Positions 42,307-52,405 are shown, counted from the stretch's first letter. The stretch: DNA of 64,000 nucleotides from M3007 sp046160345 (GCA_046160345.1 JBJXGO010000010.1:1-64000), one strand, 5' to 3'. Notes: generated by a model not told the origin, from the sequence alone. Translations and numbers: made by a program.

Positions 42307-43080
42307 ATGCAAAGACTACCCCTGCTCCTTATCCTCTTTTTGCTCTTTCAAACAACAATCTCCGCACAAGATCTGGCTGGCCCTGAACCCGTTATTGAGG
42401 GAACCGTTCGTTACCTGGTGACGCACAACTGGACAAAAAAATTGGCAGCGCTCACATACATGAGCAAACAGCGAAAAGAACGCGCTGCATATATGTGGGG
42501 AAACCGCGCTGAATGGCATGAATACGCACTTTTGCATTTTGATTCGACAACGACGAAGTATCTGGAATCAGAAGAACCTGTCGAACCCGATGATGAGGGG
42601 TATTCCTGGCGCAGGGAAACTTTTTTTGCCAAGCGGGAATTTGCACTAAACCGTTTTTATGACGCAATTACGCTACAAGGAAAAACCTATTTAGTACAGG
42701 ATTCGTTGCAGTGCCAGGACTGGAAAATTTTGAATGATTTGAAAGAAGTAGCTGGCCACCTTTGTATGAATGCCAGTTGGGAAGATACCATCAAACAACA
42801 GAAGATCATGGTTTGGTTTGCACTTGATATGCCTCACAGCGGCGGCCCTGAAAGACTTTGTGGTCTTCCGGGGCTAATTTTAGAAGCAGACATCAACAAT
42901 GGCGCAATGATCATATCGGCAAATCGAATTGAAGCAAAAAAACTTAAAAACGAACTTGATCTACCCAAAAAAGTTAAAGGCAAAAAAGTGACCGAGGAGG
43001 GATATCGTGCGGCGCTTAAAAAAGTCATAGACGAACGTATCAAAGCAGAAGAGCCATATTTTTGGGCTATCCGATATTGA
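42307..43080 (+). CDS. GLPGLI-family exported protein
   Basis: From the ATG at 42307 the product has 257 residues. The frame is open from 42253 but the signal peptide (PLLLILFLLFQTTISAQ) begins at the chosen start. It has the family motif CGLPGLILEADINNG near residue 196, preceded by KILNDLKEVAGHLCMNA and MVWFALDMPHSGGP, the standard order for this Bacteroidota-specific family. GLPGLI proteins are exported; their function is unknown, and they are often found near TonB receptors. The TonB receptor with a TPP riboswitch follows, but has its own control region. Confidence 0.9.
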   Translation: MQRLPLLLILFLLFQTTISAQDLAGPEPVIEGTVRYLVTHNWTKKLAALTYMSKQRKERAAYMWGNRAEWHEYALLHFDSTTTKYLESEEPVEPDDEGYSWRRETFFAKREFALNRFYDAITLQGKTYLVQDSLQCQDWKILNDLKEVAGHLCMNASWEDTIKQQKIMVWFALDMPHSGGPERLCGLPGLILEADINNGAMIISANRIEAKKLKNELDLPKKVKGKKVTEEGYRAALKKVIDERIKAEEPYFWAIRY

Positions 43081-43135
43081 ATTGAATAGACCAAATTTGA
43101 GGCAGATACAATTAAATTTCAGACCTTTGCGTGAA

Positions 43136-43224
43136 CTCATTGGGGTGTTCGCCAGTTGAAAGACAGGGCGGACTGAGATTACACCCATCGAACTTGCCCA
43201 AGTAATTTTGGGTAAGGAACTGAG
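43136..43224 (+). promoter_or_regulatory. TPP riboswitch (THI element)
   Basis: The aptamer shows all conserved parts: GGGGTGTTCG at the start, the variable P3 arm, CTGAGATTACACCC, the GAACTTG stretch with AAGTAAT, and the closing GGGTAAGGAACTGAG. The P1 stem is CTCA (43136-43139) with TGAG (43221-43224). A hairpin follows (AAGGGG at 43225-43230 with CCCCTT at 43256-43261, enclosing GTAGTG/CACTAC), which may be the expression platform; no strong T-run is seen, so control may be translational. GACCTTTG at 43122-43129 would place the transcription start near 43135. Confidence 0.9.
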
Positions 43225-43297
43225 AAGGGGTAGTGACATCACTACGCTTCCGAAGCCCCTTCGGTTGGCGGATGTTTCACTTATTTGCAGCAAATTA

Positions 43298-45595
43298 ATG
43301 TTCAATTTTGTTGGCTCGCCCGCCTTGAAAGGGCGCAAGATTTCATGGAATCTCTTTGGTTCCATGGTTGCAGGATTAGCTTTTCCCTTTACGCTTTCAG
43401 CGCAACTTGACACCCTACAACAGCATCATCAAAATCAATTGTTGTCTGAAGTTGTGGTTCAAGCCACCCGAGCAGGCTTAAAAAGCCCAGTACCTCATTC
43501 CAATTTTCAGACTGAAAAAATTCAAAGCCAATATCACGCACAGGACATCCCATATTTGCTTTCTTCGGTGCCTTCGCTGGTCGAAACATCCGATGGGGGC
43601 ATCGGGATCGGCTATACGGGATTGCGTATTCGAGGCAGTGATCCGACGCGTATAAACGTGAATATCAATGGGGTTCCACTCAACGATGCAGAAAGTCAGG
43701 GCGTTTTCTGGGTAGACTTGCCCGATCTGGCAACAAGCGCTACGGAGATTCAGGTGCAACGGGGAGTAGGAACAAGCACCAATGGTGCAGGTGCGTTTGG
43801 ATCTAGTGTTAACATAAATATTTCAAAAGTTGAGCCGGAGCGGTTTGCAACTATCAGCAACACTTTGGGCGCGTTTGGCACCCGAAAGCACGCTGTCCAT
43901 ATAGGCACTGGACTGATGGACGGCAAATTGGCATTCTCAGCAAGAATTTCGGGTATCTATTCAGATGGTTTTGTAGATCGGGCAAGTGTGGATATGAACT
44001 CGATACATCTCAGCGGGGCCTATGTTGACGAGCGACAATCCTTTCAGGCTCATTTACTTTCAGGGCATGAAATCACCTATCAGGCCTGGAATGGTTTGCC
44101 CGCTCAATATCTTGAAAACCATGCAATTAGAACATTTAATACCGCCGGCACTGACAGGCCAGGATCTCCATATCCTGATGAGATCGACGATTACACGCAA
44201 CGGCATTATTTAGCACACTACAAACGGGTTTTAAGCCCCGAACTACATTTGCAGCTCAATGGGCATTATACCAAGGGGTTTGGTTTTTTTGAACAATATA
44301 AGGGCGGCCAGAGTCTCGGAGATTATGGACTGCCCATTGGATTTGCCATTGACACTGTAATTCCTCCCCTGGATCTGGTGCTCCGTCGATGGCTTAACAA
44401 CGATTTTTTTGGTGGCACCTTCGGGCTTCGATGGCAATCAAAGTCTATCTGGAAGCCAGTATTGCTGCTAGGCGGAGCCTGGAGCAGGTATGCTGGTCTC
44501 CATTATGGGGAAGTGATTTGGGCGGAGGCTTTCACGGGCGCCCCCAATGATTACAGATATTATGAAAACAAGGGCAACAAGCAAGACGCCAATGTTTATT
44601 TGAAAGTCGAAGCGGCTCCAACGCAGAAATTTTCCGCCTTTTTAGATCTGCAAATCCGGGGCATTCGTTACGATTTTTTGGGATTTGACAATGAACTGAA
44701 TAACGTTCAGCAAGTCTCGAACCACAGCTTTTTCAACCCAAAAATTGGAGGAACTTATTCATTTTCAAATAATTGGCAGGCCTATACTTTTCTAGGTGTC
44801 GGGCATAGGGAACCCAACCGGGACGATTATACACAAAGCACACCCAGCAGCCGTCCGAAAGCGGAACAAATGCTCGATATTGAAGCAGGAATTCGTCGTA
44901 ATGGGATAAAATGGGCGGCTTCTGCCAATTTTTATTGGATGCGGTACAAAGATCAACTTGTGCTTGATGGGCGCATTAATGACGTTGGAGCCTATATTCG
45001 AACGAACGTGCCCGATAGTTGGCGTAAAGGATTGGAACTTGAGGCAAGTGCTCTGATTGGCAATTACCTTCGATTACTTGGGAACGCCTCATTTAGCGAA
45101 AATAAAATTCGCATATTCTATGAGTACCTGGACAACTGGGATACAGAGGAGCAAATTAAAGTGCTGCACTTTAATTCAGATCTGGCATTTTCTCCGAATG
45201 TGACAACCCGGGGGGAGGCAACTTTTGTGTTCAAATCAAGAAAAACCTGGGAAGCTTCTACCACACTCATTGGTAAATATGTTTCCCGGCAGTTTTTGGA
45301 TAATTCTAGCAATAGTCAAACTTCAATGCCTTCCTACCTTACCTGCGATCTCAGATTGAATTTTGACCTTGCGCAAGTTATTGGAAAACAGGTAAGTATG
45401 ATTTTTACCGTACATAACTTTTTGGACGCCAAATATGTATCTAACGGCTGGGCCTATCGTTACATATCCGCTGGCTACGATGACCGTCCGAACAATGCAT
45501 ATACCCGGTTTGAAGGGAATGATGTTTACCACCAGGCTGGATTTTTTCCGCAGGCTGGACGCCATTGGATGGCAACCCTCCGAATGGGTTTTTAA
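43298..45595 (+). CDS. TonB-dependent receptor, probable thiamin transporter
   Basis: From the ATG at 43298 the product has 765 residues. The open frame extends to 43208, but that stretch is riboswitch and downstream hairpin, so the later ATG is right. A signal peptide ends near TLSAQ; then come a TonB-box-like LLSEVVVQATRAG, the plug domain (DGGIGIGYTGLRIRGSDPTR, GVFWVDLPDLATSATEIQVQ, RGVGTSTNGAGAFGSSVNIN) and a beta barrel ending WMATLRMGF with terminal Phe. The receptor itself is generic; the TPP riboswitch just upstream indicates thiamin or a thiamin precursor as the likely substrate. No inner-membrane transporter is adjacent. Confidence 0.88.
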   Translation: MFNFVGSPALKGRKISWNLFGSMVAGLAFPFTLSAQLDTLQQHHQNQLLSEVVVQATRAGLKSPVPHSNFQTEKIQSQYHAQDIPYLLSSVPSLVETSDGGIGIGYTGLRIRGSDPTRINVNINGVPLNDAESQGVFWVDLPDLATSATEIQVQRGVGTSTNGAGAFGSSVNINISKVEPERFATISNTLGAFGTRKHAVHIGTGLMDGKLAFSARISGIYSDGFVDRASVDMNSIHLSGAYVDERQSFQAHLLSGHEITYQAWNGLPAQYLENHAIRTFNTAGTDRPGSPYPDEIDDYTQRHYLAHYKRVLSPELHLQLNGHYTKGFGFFEQYKGGQSLGDYGLPIGFAIDTVIPPLDLVLRRWLNNDFFGGTFGLRWQSKSIWKPVLLLGGAWSRYAGLHYGEVIWAEAFTGAPNDYRYYENKGNKQDANVYLKVEAAPTQKFSAFLDLQIRGIRYDFLGFDNELNNVQQVSNHSFFNPKIGGTYSFSNNWQAYTFLGVGHREPNRDDYTQSTPSSRPKAEQMLDIEAGIRRNGIKWAASANFYWMRYKDQLVLDGRINDVGAYIRTNVPDSWRKGLELEASALIGNYLRLLGNASFSENKIRIFYEYLDNWDTEEQIKVLHFNSDLAFSPNVTTRGEATFVFKSRKTWEASTTLIGKYVSRQFLDNSSNSQTSMPSYLTCDLRLNFDLAQVIGKQVSMIFTVHNFLDAKYVSNGWAYRYISAGYDDRPNNAYTRFEGNDVYHQAGFFPQAGRHWMATLRMGF

Positions 45596-45669
45596 CTTTT
45601 CTTTGTCAACCCCAATTGTAACAGCCTACGCTTTTGATCGTTTTTGCACAAACAAAATCACTTTCTATT

Positions 45670-46347
45670 ATGCGTTACATTCTTTTCGTTCTTTCCATTT
45701 TTGTTGCATTGATGGCTACCTCCTGTCAGCGCGAATCGTCCGCCGATGTCAAGCAAGACAGAATTTTTCTTCATTATGAACTATTCTACAATGCTAACGA
45801 GGATATAACCTATGCCCGTGCATGGTTTCGATTTGGCAGCATTACAGGAACTCAACTTGAATTGGCTTCGCCCAGCGAGGTGACATTCGATGGCGAAAAA
45901 CTTTCTTTTAATAACTTATTGGCTTTTTATGAAAAAAAGTACCCGGGGTTTAAGGCTTCGGGGCAATTCAAGTGGGAAGACATAGATGGTAAGGTCTTTG
46001 AGAACGAGGTCAGTATCAATACCATAGACTTTGGCATAATGCCCGATACTATATTTAAAACTGCTGCACTTACTATCCCTTGGACAGGTAATGCACTTGG
46101 CACCGACGAAGCAGTGGGTACCTGGATCAATGGGGAAAATGAAGGGGACGCACAAGCGGCCATCACCATTGAATCAGGTGCTACCTCGCTTATCGTACCC
46201 TTAAACAAAATAGAAAAAGTAGGTGCAGGCCCAGGCAAAATTTATCTGGAACGTCGAAATGCACCGGCACTAACGGATGTTACGGGCGCAGGCGGTTATG
46301 GTGCGGGCGTTTATCGGGCTAAAACCAAAAATGTGATCTTCAAGTAG
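45670..46347 (+). CDS. Exported lipoprotein of unknown function
   Basis: From the ATG at 45670 the product has 225 residues with a lipobox ATSC (Cys19) after FVALMATSCQ. The mature part is beta-rich (ITYARAWFRFGSITGTQLEL, FKWEDIDGKVFENEVSIN, YLERRNAPALTD) and may contain one or two Ig-like sandwiches. It is 74 bp downstream of the TonB receptor and could be its cell-surface partner, though no SusD-like helical motifs are present. It ends 1 bp from the convergent next gene. Confidence 0.65.
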   Translation: MRYILFVLSIFVALMATSCQRESSADVKQDRIFLHYELFYNANEDITYARAWFRFGSITGTQLELASPSEVTFDGEKLSFNNLLAFYEKKYPGFKASGQFKWEDIDGKVFENEVSINTIDFGIMPDTIFKTAALTIPWTGNALGTDEAVGTWINGENEGDAQAAITIESGATSLIVPLNKIEKVGAGPGKIYLERRNAPALTDVTGAGGYGAGVYRAKTKNVIFK

Positions 46348-46348
46348 C

Positions 46349-47299
46349 TCAGCTTTTATTTTTCTTCTTTTTCCCTAAAATGTCGTTCCCTTTTCTACCG
46401 TCTAATATCGGTTCCGGAAAGGGAACGTCCTTTTGTTTGTCGTCAAAAACTTTGTCCACGAATCTCCACTTTCCTTTTTCGAACTTATACCCATCATAGC
46501 TTCCGTCCGGCACTTGGGTCATATCCCGACCAAAAGGGCTGGGAAATGGTATAAGGTGGTCAAAAACAATCATTTGATACTGTTCATCCCAGTTCATTTT
46601 CACTTTTGCATCTGCTGAGTATTGGACATAAATGCGATGTTCGGGAGCGCTTTGTTCCTTTTCAAATACAGGTGCTCCAAAAAAAGGAGTGCCTTCCTTG
46701 TCAAAACTAAGCACATCCATCAATTTCCGTTTTTCAAAAAACTCAAAGGCATCAAAACCGAAAAGCAAATATTTCCGGCCTTGGCGCGTATCAAATTGGC
46801 GGAGGTTGAAGTAAAGTGCGCCATACCATCGATCATGCCTGAGTGATTCGTTGGATGGGAATACCGGCATCTCAAAACTCCGGTCAATAAGCGGGTACAT
46901 TTTTAGATGCCGCTCATTCATTTGGATGCTTCCATAGTATCGGTAGGTAGAATCGTTGACAAATAATTGCCAGGTAAAGATTCGAAAGCTGCTGTCAGGT
47001 GGTGTAAGAATGGACACCGTGCGCAACTGTTCAAAAGGAAATTTGAACGAATTTTCGATTTTCAATGCGCGAACCAATGTCGTGATAAAAACCCTGCATG
47101 CTGCAAAGCGTTCTGCCTCCACAGAATCATTCACGATGGCATACCCAAGTACCCCCAAGGTGTCTTCCAGGCCTTGTAATTGTTGTATCGCTGCTTCATC
47201 AGGATAAATCGCAGGTTCGGGCTTTGCCTTTTTTTGAGCAAAGCTTACGCCAGGAATGAGTGCAATTGCAAAAACAAATAGAGAGATTCTTAAATGCAT
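46349..47299 (-). CDS. Secreted protein of unknown function
   Basis: From the ATG at 47299 the product has 316 residues with a signal peptide (FVFAIALIPGVSFAQ). The frame extends to 47350, which would overlap the upstream TonB receptor and bury the signal. The sequence is mixed alpha/beta (VLGYAIVNDSVEAERFAACR, TVSILTPPDSSFRIFTWQLF, YKFEKGKWRFVDKVFDDKQK) and ends in a basic tail. I recognise no family. It lies 44 bp downstream of the TonB receptor gene on the same strand and may be co-transcribed with it. Confidence 0.65.
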   Translation of the reverse strand: MHLRISLFVFAIALIPGVSFAQKKAKPEPAIYPDEAAIQQLQGLEDTLGVLGYAIVNDSVEAERFAACRVFITTLVRALKIENSFKFPFEQLRTVSILTPPDSSFRIFTWQLFVNDSTYRYYGSIQMNERHLKMYPLIDRSFEMPVFPSNESLRHDRWYGALYFNLRQFDTRQGRKYLLFGFDAFEFFEKRKLMDVLSFDKEGTPFFGAPVFEKEQSAPEHRIYVQYSADAKVKMNWDEQYQMIVFDHLIPFPSPFGRDMTQVPDGSYDGYKFEKGKWRFVDKVFDDKQKDVPFPEPILDGRKGNDILGKKKKNKS

Positions 47300-47343
47300 G
47301 GGAGTCAATTTGTTCAATATGTTTAATGTGGGCGCATTCATCA

Positions 47344-50157
47344 TTACCACCAGTCATTTTTCTTCAACTTGTTCTCGTAGCCGCGCACATTATAACTTAC
47401 GCTGAGCATGAAATATCGAGCCAGGGTAGGGGCAGTAGAATTCATGACAAAGTTCTGGGAACCGCTTTGGCTGATGGTGACTCGTTGATTCAACAGGTCG
47501 AATGCGGCAAGTCGAACTTCTATGCGGTTGTTTTTGCCAAAAAGCCTGCGTACAGATGCGTTCCAAATTGCTGTACTCTGGTCAAATCCAAATCGTTCGT
47601 TTTTGAACTGGTTGTAGATTATGTTGCTCTCTAAAAACATTTTGTCCAAAAATTGCCATTTGATCGAAGCATCGGCACCATAGCTTCTTATCTTTTGATT
47701 TTGCTCACTTTGTACGGAGTAGCTAACATTGTTGATTCTAGCGTTGGTATTTAAACCGGCGATAATTTTTGGAGACGGCGTAAAATTCAATCCGAGGCGT
47801 AGGTTGTAGCCCTGATTGAATGTTTCGTTTTCTTCTCCATTAATAAAAGAAGGCGAACGGTTGATGTTTATTCCCGGGTTGAAATTAAGGTTAAGTTTTG
47901 TCTTGACGATTGGAATACTTGACCAGACATAAGTGTTGAAACTATGACCTCCTGAAACGTTTTCTGGCCGGGTTGTAGTGCGTGCGCCTATTGAATCAAT
48001 AAATTCAACCGTCTGACTGTAGGCGATTTGGCTATCAAAAAGGTTATAATCAACGCCGATGCCAAAATTTGCCATGCTGCTGGAATTCCAGTAATTGACA
48101 TGGCCGCCAATATCATGCGAGCGTTGAGGCCTTAAATCAGGATTGCCAACTACCCGATAGAGCGGATTGGCTACTATGGGTGTAGGCTGAAGATCGTTAA
48201 ACCGTGGCTCCGTTACGCTGTAACTATAATTACCACTGATCCACATGTCGTTGGGAAGCTGATATTCGAGGTAAACGTTTGGGACAAAGTTGAAATACTT
48301 TTGGCTCAATGGGTTGTCCAGGGGCGGCAAACCTTTGTCGACGGAATAGACTCCAGCCAATTGAATCTGCTGTCCGGCCAAACCGGCCGATAAATTCATC
48401 CCGTTATTTGAATACCGTATGCTCGAGCCGATACGGGCATAGGTCACCTCTTGTTCGTAATAAATACTTAGACTGTCAATTCGCTGATTGTTGTTTTCCG
48501 GATCGCCAGTAGGGCGATTTATTTCGTTATTGGTTTGGCTAAAATTGACGAAGGTTTCTGAAAACCATTTCTTTGAAATCGTTTCGGTAAAAAGCGCGCT
48601 CGATTTCAATTGCCTGGTTTGATTGGAATTGGCATTGAACAACCGTATCTGGGTTGAGCCTCCGGTCAGCAAGAATTGGTTGTTGGAAAAAAGTGTTTCG
48701 GAGCCATCAGATTGGCTATGGTTATAGCCGGCACTGACCGAAAAAGATCGGCCTTTTTTCTTGAACCGGTGTCGATAAATGGCCGAACTGGATATTCGCC
48801 AGGCATCCAGCACATTGCTGTTGTCCAGGCTCAATTTGTTGGAAAGCAAGCGCGATTCATCAGCAAAAGATTGATTTTCAATAGACCTTGAGTGCGTATT
48901 GCTGAATCGGCTTTCGGCTTTTATAATGATCAGATCACTTGAATCAATTTCGTAATTAAGGCGTGTGCTAAGACTGTGGCTGCCCCTGAAATCAGCCTTT
49001 GACAGGGATTCATCGTTGAAATAAGTGGTGTCTGGCAGAAAGTTCTGCCGATTGGTGAATTGTTCAAGGTCGAGACTGGTCTCTTTGTAAAAATAACTGC
49101 CGTTGATTTTGACTTTTTTGTGGTCATAATTGTAGTTGGTTCCACCACCAAAATTTTTACTGAAGCCCCGTCCGTCAAAATTGTTGAAGGGTGAATCCTC
49201 GCCTCCGATTGTGTAATACCGCTGTCCACCGAACCCAAAATCGCCGTTATCCTGGTCGCCAAATGTATTTTGACCTTTGAATTCGCCATAATCCTCCCAA
49301 TTCACTCCGGTTTGGTTGATGTTATTTCCAAAGGCAATAAAGGAAAGTTGCTCCTTTTGATTGAATCGATTGAAACTTCCGCGCCCGGCCCAACGCTCCT
49401 CAGTACCGACCGCGGCTGTCAATTTGCCAAATGAACCTTTTTTATACTCATCTTTGAGTTCGAGGTTCATGGCCTTTTCCTTCTTTCCGTCGTCAACTCC
49501 GGTCAGTTTGGATTGTTCGGACGCTTCGTTGTACACCTGCACTTTTGAAATCGTTTCAGCTCCAAGGTTTTTGGTGGCAGCCTTGGGGTCGTCTCCAAAA
49601 AATGTTTTTCCGTCCACATACACTCGTTTAACGTCCTTTCCCTGCGCTTTAATATTGCCATCGGCATCCACGTCAATACCAGGTAGTCGCCGCAATAAAT
49701 CCTCTACTGTAGATCCCGGAGGAACCTTAAAAGAAGAGGCGTCGTATTCGATGGTGTCGCCGCGAATACTAAGCGTGGCTTTTGCTGCCCGCACCACCAC
49801 CTCCAAAAGTTCTGAAGTGATGGGCTTTATAAGCAAAATGCCCACATCGTTTGTTTCTGTACTGGAGGCAGGCAAATATTGTTGTAAAGGCAGGTGCCCA
49901 ACGTAGGATACCTTGAGTAAATAAGGTGTGTTTTTTACGTTTTTGAACAAAAATTCTCCTTCGTTTCCACTGCGTGTAAAATTTACAAGTGTTGAGTCTT
50001 TGGGGTTCAAAAGCATAACGGTAGCAAAAGCCGTACGCTCTCCAGTAGTGTCGGCGACCACACCTTTAATGTTGAACCGGGAAGGGTTTTGAGCATGAAG
50101 AAAAAGGTTGAACAGACAAAATAGGGTAACCCATAATGAAGGGTGGCTGGCTTTCAT
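47344..50157 (-). CDS. Outer-membrane beta-barrel TonB-dependent receptor with carboxypeptidase-like domain
   Basis: The 937-residue protein has a signal peptide (LFCLFNLFLHAQ), a carboxypeptidase-regulatory-like domain (about 28-108: NIKGVVADTTGERTAFATVM, EFLFKNVKNTPYLLKVSYVG), a plug region (about 115-215: TLSIRGDTIEYDASSFKVPP, DLLRRLPGIDVDADGNIKAQ, RVYVDGKTFFGDDPKAATKN) and a large barrel (OMP_b-brl_3 type). The R-G-D-T-I-E-Y-D-A-x-x-F stretch marks the subfamily of receptors lacking SusD partners. The substrate is unknown. It shares 7 bp with the longest reading of the downstream gene. Confidence 0.85.
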   Translation of the reverse strand: MKASHPSLWVTLFCLFNLFLHAQNPSRFNIKGVVADTTGERTAFATVMLLNPKDSTLVNFTRSGNEGEFLFKNVKNTPYLLKVSYVGHLPLQQYLPASSTETNDVGILLIKPITSELLEVVVRAAKATLSIRGDTIEYDASSFKVPPGSTVEDLLRRLPGIDVDADGNIKAQGKDVKRVYVDGKTFFGDDPKAATKNLGAETISKVQVYNEASEQSKLTGVDDGKKEKAMNLELKDEYKKGSFGKLTAAVGTEERWAGRGSFNRFNQKEQLSFIAFGNNINQTGVNWEDYGEFKGQNTFGDQDNGDFGFGGQRYYTIGGEDSPFNNFDGRGFSKNFGGGTNYNYDHKKVKINGSYFYKETSLDLEQFTNRQNFLPDTTYFNDESLSKADFRGSHSLSTRLNYEIDSSDLIIIKAESRFSNTHSRSIENQSFADESRLLSNKLSLDNSNVLDAWRISSSAIYRHRFKKKGRSFSVSAGYNHSQSDGSETLFSNNQFLLTGGSTQIRLFNANSNQTRQLKSSALFTETISKKWFSETFVNFSQTNNEINRPTGDPENNNQRIDSLSIYYEQEVTYARIGSSIRYSNNGMNLSAGLAGQQIQLAGVYSVDKGLPPLDNPLSQKYFNFVPNVYLEYQLPNDMWISGNYSYSVTEPRFNDLQPTPIVANPLYRVVGNPDLRPQRSHDIGGHVNYWNSSSMANFGIGVDYNLFDSQIAYSQTVEFIDSIGARTTTRPENVSGGHSFNTYVWSSIPIVKTKLNLNFNPGININRSPSFINGEENETFNQGYNLRLGLNFTPSPKIIAGLNTNARINNVSYSVQSEQNQKIRSYGADASIKWQFLDKMFLESNIIYNQFKNERFGFDQSTAIWNASVRRLFGKNNRIEVRLAAFDLLNQRVTISQSGSQNFVMNSTAPTLARYFMLSVSYNVRGYENKLKKNDWW

Positions 50158-50399
50158 GAGATAAGTAGTTGTGTGTTAAAAATTTAGTAGGCGAATAACG
50201 CAACTTTTGTCATTGCATTGTCAGCAAAAGACGCGCGAACTCAAAAGGGGTTGCCTCGACAATAATTTTGCAAAAAAATCGAACTTTGCAGAGTAAAACA
50301 AGCTGGCTAAAACCATTCACTCAGGTGATGAGCGCAGTTCATTTTTTACATCGATCCTGATTACGCTGACAAAGCGTTCAATTCAATTGGAACAAAAAC

Positions 50400-50987
50400 A
50401 TGCACGATATAGAACCTCATTTCCTATGGCGCGATGCTTATATGGCTGAAAAGGACGAGCATTCACCCTTTTGGGGTCGTATTTACGATGAATTTAAGTA
50501 CTCGAACAAACTTTACAATTTTTGCATCCACCCGCAGTGGGATTCATTTGGATCCGCTACTTTGTATGCGAAAATTCTATTCGTCGATTATGAAGAATCT
50601 TATGTTCTTATCGAATTGCTTGGGGAATGGAATGACACCCTGTACAATGATATAATGTTTCTTAAGCGCAATGTGGTTGACCCGTTAATACTTAAGGGTA
50701 TTTCAAAATTCGTATTTTTTTGCGACAATGTCCTTAATTTTCATGCATCGATTGATGATGACTACTACGCCGAATGGGCAGAAGAGGTAACCGAGGACGG
50801 AGGTTGGATTGTTTTTCTAAATACCAGAAAACACGTGGAAGAGGAAATGCACGAAGCCAGGATAAATCTTTATGCCCATTTTGGAACAAAATATAACGAT
50901 GTTAACTGGCGTGCGCAAAAACCTGGATTCTTGTTTCAAATCCTCCAGGAAAGCGTTTTGATCGGCATGCGCAATTTACCGGATTAG
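50400..50987 (+). CDS. Conserved cytoplasmic protein of unknown function
   Basis: The 195-residue protein has no signal peptide. It is rich in aromatic and acidic residues with a strand-rich first half (FCIHPQWDSFGSATLYAKIL, DYEESYVLIELLGEW) and a helical second half. I do not recognise the family. The frame is clean and the gene lies alone. Upstream (50158-50399) a TAATTTTG sits at 50263-50270, some 130 nt before the ATG, without a -33 partner. Confidence 0.7.
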   Translation: MHDIEPHFLWRDAYMAEKDEHSPFWGRIYDEFKYSNKLYNFCIHPQWDSFGSATLYAKILFVDYEESYVLIELLGEWNDTLYNDIMFLKRNVVDPLILKGISKFVFFCDNVLNFHASIDDDYYAEWAEEVTEDGGWIVFLNTRKHVEEEMHEARINLYAHFGTKYNDVNWRAQKPGFLFQILQESVLIGMRNLPD

Positions 50988-51030
50988 TTGTCCAGTATTT
51001 CAAAACCCAAACCTTTAAACACCTCAATTC

Positions 51031-52344
51031 ATGGCTGAAGAACGAAATTTTGTGGAGCTCCGCTCCGAGGAGGTACAGGAAATACTCGGTACTCCGCCCA
51101 GCTGGCTTGTTCGCTGGGGCACCTTTTTTGTGCTGCTCGGTTTTTCTTTTTTATTGGGAGTGGCCTGGTTTGTCCGCTATCCGGATGTGGTGGCAAGCGA
51201 CAAACTAAGAATAACAACCGCTGAGCCCCCTGTTGAAGTGGTGGCACGAACCGATGGCAGGGTTGCCTTAATTTTGGTGAAAGATGCGGCATTGGTACTT
51301 GAAAAACAGCCTTTGGCAATATTGCAGAATACCGCCACCTTTACCGACGTCCAGAAACTTGATTCGCTCGTGACAGTATGGCAATCATTTACAACGGATG
51401 ATGAGTTTCGACAAATCGAATACCCGGAAAACCCAAATTTGGGTGAACTTCAATCAGAATATGCCTTGTTTGTACGGGATTTGGAAGATTTTCAATTTGG
51501 CCGGGAGAACCGAAAATCCTCTGTGCAAAGCAATATAGGTTCTATACAGTTGCAAATTAGGCAATTGGATCAAAGTATTGCTTTTGAACAAAAGGCTTTG
51601 AAACGATGCATCGAAGATCTAAAAATTGCAGAAGGTTTTTACGAACGCCAAAAAGAACTTTTCAAACAGGGACTGATTTCTGAGCTCAAATTGGAAGAGG
51701 AACGCCAAAAAGTTTCGAGTTTTGCCAATCAGCGCGATCGCCATGAAACTAATTTGTTGGAAAAAAACAGGGAGGTCATTGTCTTGAGGAACAGCATCAA
51801 TTCAGCAAATTTCGGCCAGGAAGAAACCAACACTATAGCATCGACACGTCTGTTGGCCAGTTTGAATGGCCTGCGCAGCAGTATTGACAAATGGAAGCAA
51901 ACTTATGTGCTCAGTGCTCCGCTTGAAGGACGTGTGGCATTTAATGGGCTTTCCCAACAACAATTTGTACGCTTGGGAGAAAGTGTCCTTACGGTAGTGC
52001 CACAAAATCAGGACGTAATAGAAGGGCAAGTGCTCTTGCCTGTGGAAAAGAGCGGAAAAGTTACCAAAGGCCTTCCAGTTGTTATGAAACTGGACAATTA
52101 CCCGTATCAAGAATTCGGAACAATAGCCGGTAGGGTAGCATCCAAGTCTGCGGTACCCAAAAACCGGGAATACACGATCAAGGTGGACAGTATTCAACTT
52201 TCTCCTAATGGAAAATTGATCACCAGTTTTCAAAAAGAGATCCCGTTCGAACAACAGCTGATGGGCACTGCAGAGATCATCACAGATGACAAAGGCTTTT
52301 TAGAGCGTGTACTTGAGCAGGTGATCTCAGGGTTTAAGCGATGA
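51031..52344 (+). CDS. HlyD-type membrane fusion protein
   Basis: The 437-residue protein has one membrane helix near the N-terminus (about 29-48), a biotinyl-lipoyl half (VEVVARTDGRVALILVKDAA), a long coiled-coil hairpin (about 150-265, including LKLEEERQKVSSFANQRDRH), then the second half SAPLEGRVAFNGLSQQQFVR and a C-terminal beta barrel. This is the adaptor of a type I secretion or peptidase-ABC (bacteriocin-type) exporter. No ABC ATPase or outer-membrane factor gene adjoins it, so its partners are elsewhere. It converges on the coiled-coil gene with a shared hairpin between them. Confidence 0.88.
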   Translation: MAEERNFVELRSEEVQEILGTPPSWLVRWGTFFVLLGFSFLLGVAWFVRYPDVVASDKLRITTAEPPVEVVARTDGRVALILVKDAALVLEKQPLAILQNTATFTDVQKLDSLVTVWQSFTTDDEFRQIEYPENPNLGELQSEYALFVRDLEDFQFGRENRKSSVQSNIGSIQLQIRQLDQSIAFEQKALKRCIEDLKIAEGFYERQKELFKQGLISELKLEEERQKVSSFANQRDRHETNLLEKNREVIVLRNSINSANFGQEETNTIASTRLLASLNGLRSSIDKWKQTYVLSAPLEGRVAFNGLSQQQFVRLGESVLTVVPQNQDVIEGQVLLPVEKSGKVTKGLPVVMKLDNYPYQEFGTIAGRVASKSAVPKNREYTIKVDSIQLSPNGKLITSFQKEIPFEQQLMGTAEIITDDKGFLERVLEQVISGFKR

Positions 52345-52353
52345 AAATAATTC

Positions 52354-52397
52354 AAGCGGAAAGTTTCGGTCCAAATCCTTGTTGAAACTTTCCGCTT
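52354..52397. terminator. Bidirectional hairpin between convergent genes
   Basis: A 14-bp perfect stem AAGCGGAAAGTTTC/GAAACTTTCCGCTT (52354-52367 against 52384-52397) with a 16-nt loop separates the fusion-protein and coiled-coil genes. Confidence 0.6.
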
Positions 52398-52405
52398 AAA
52401 TCCCC

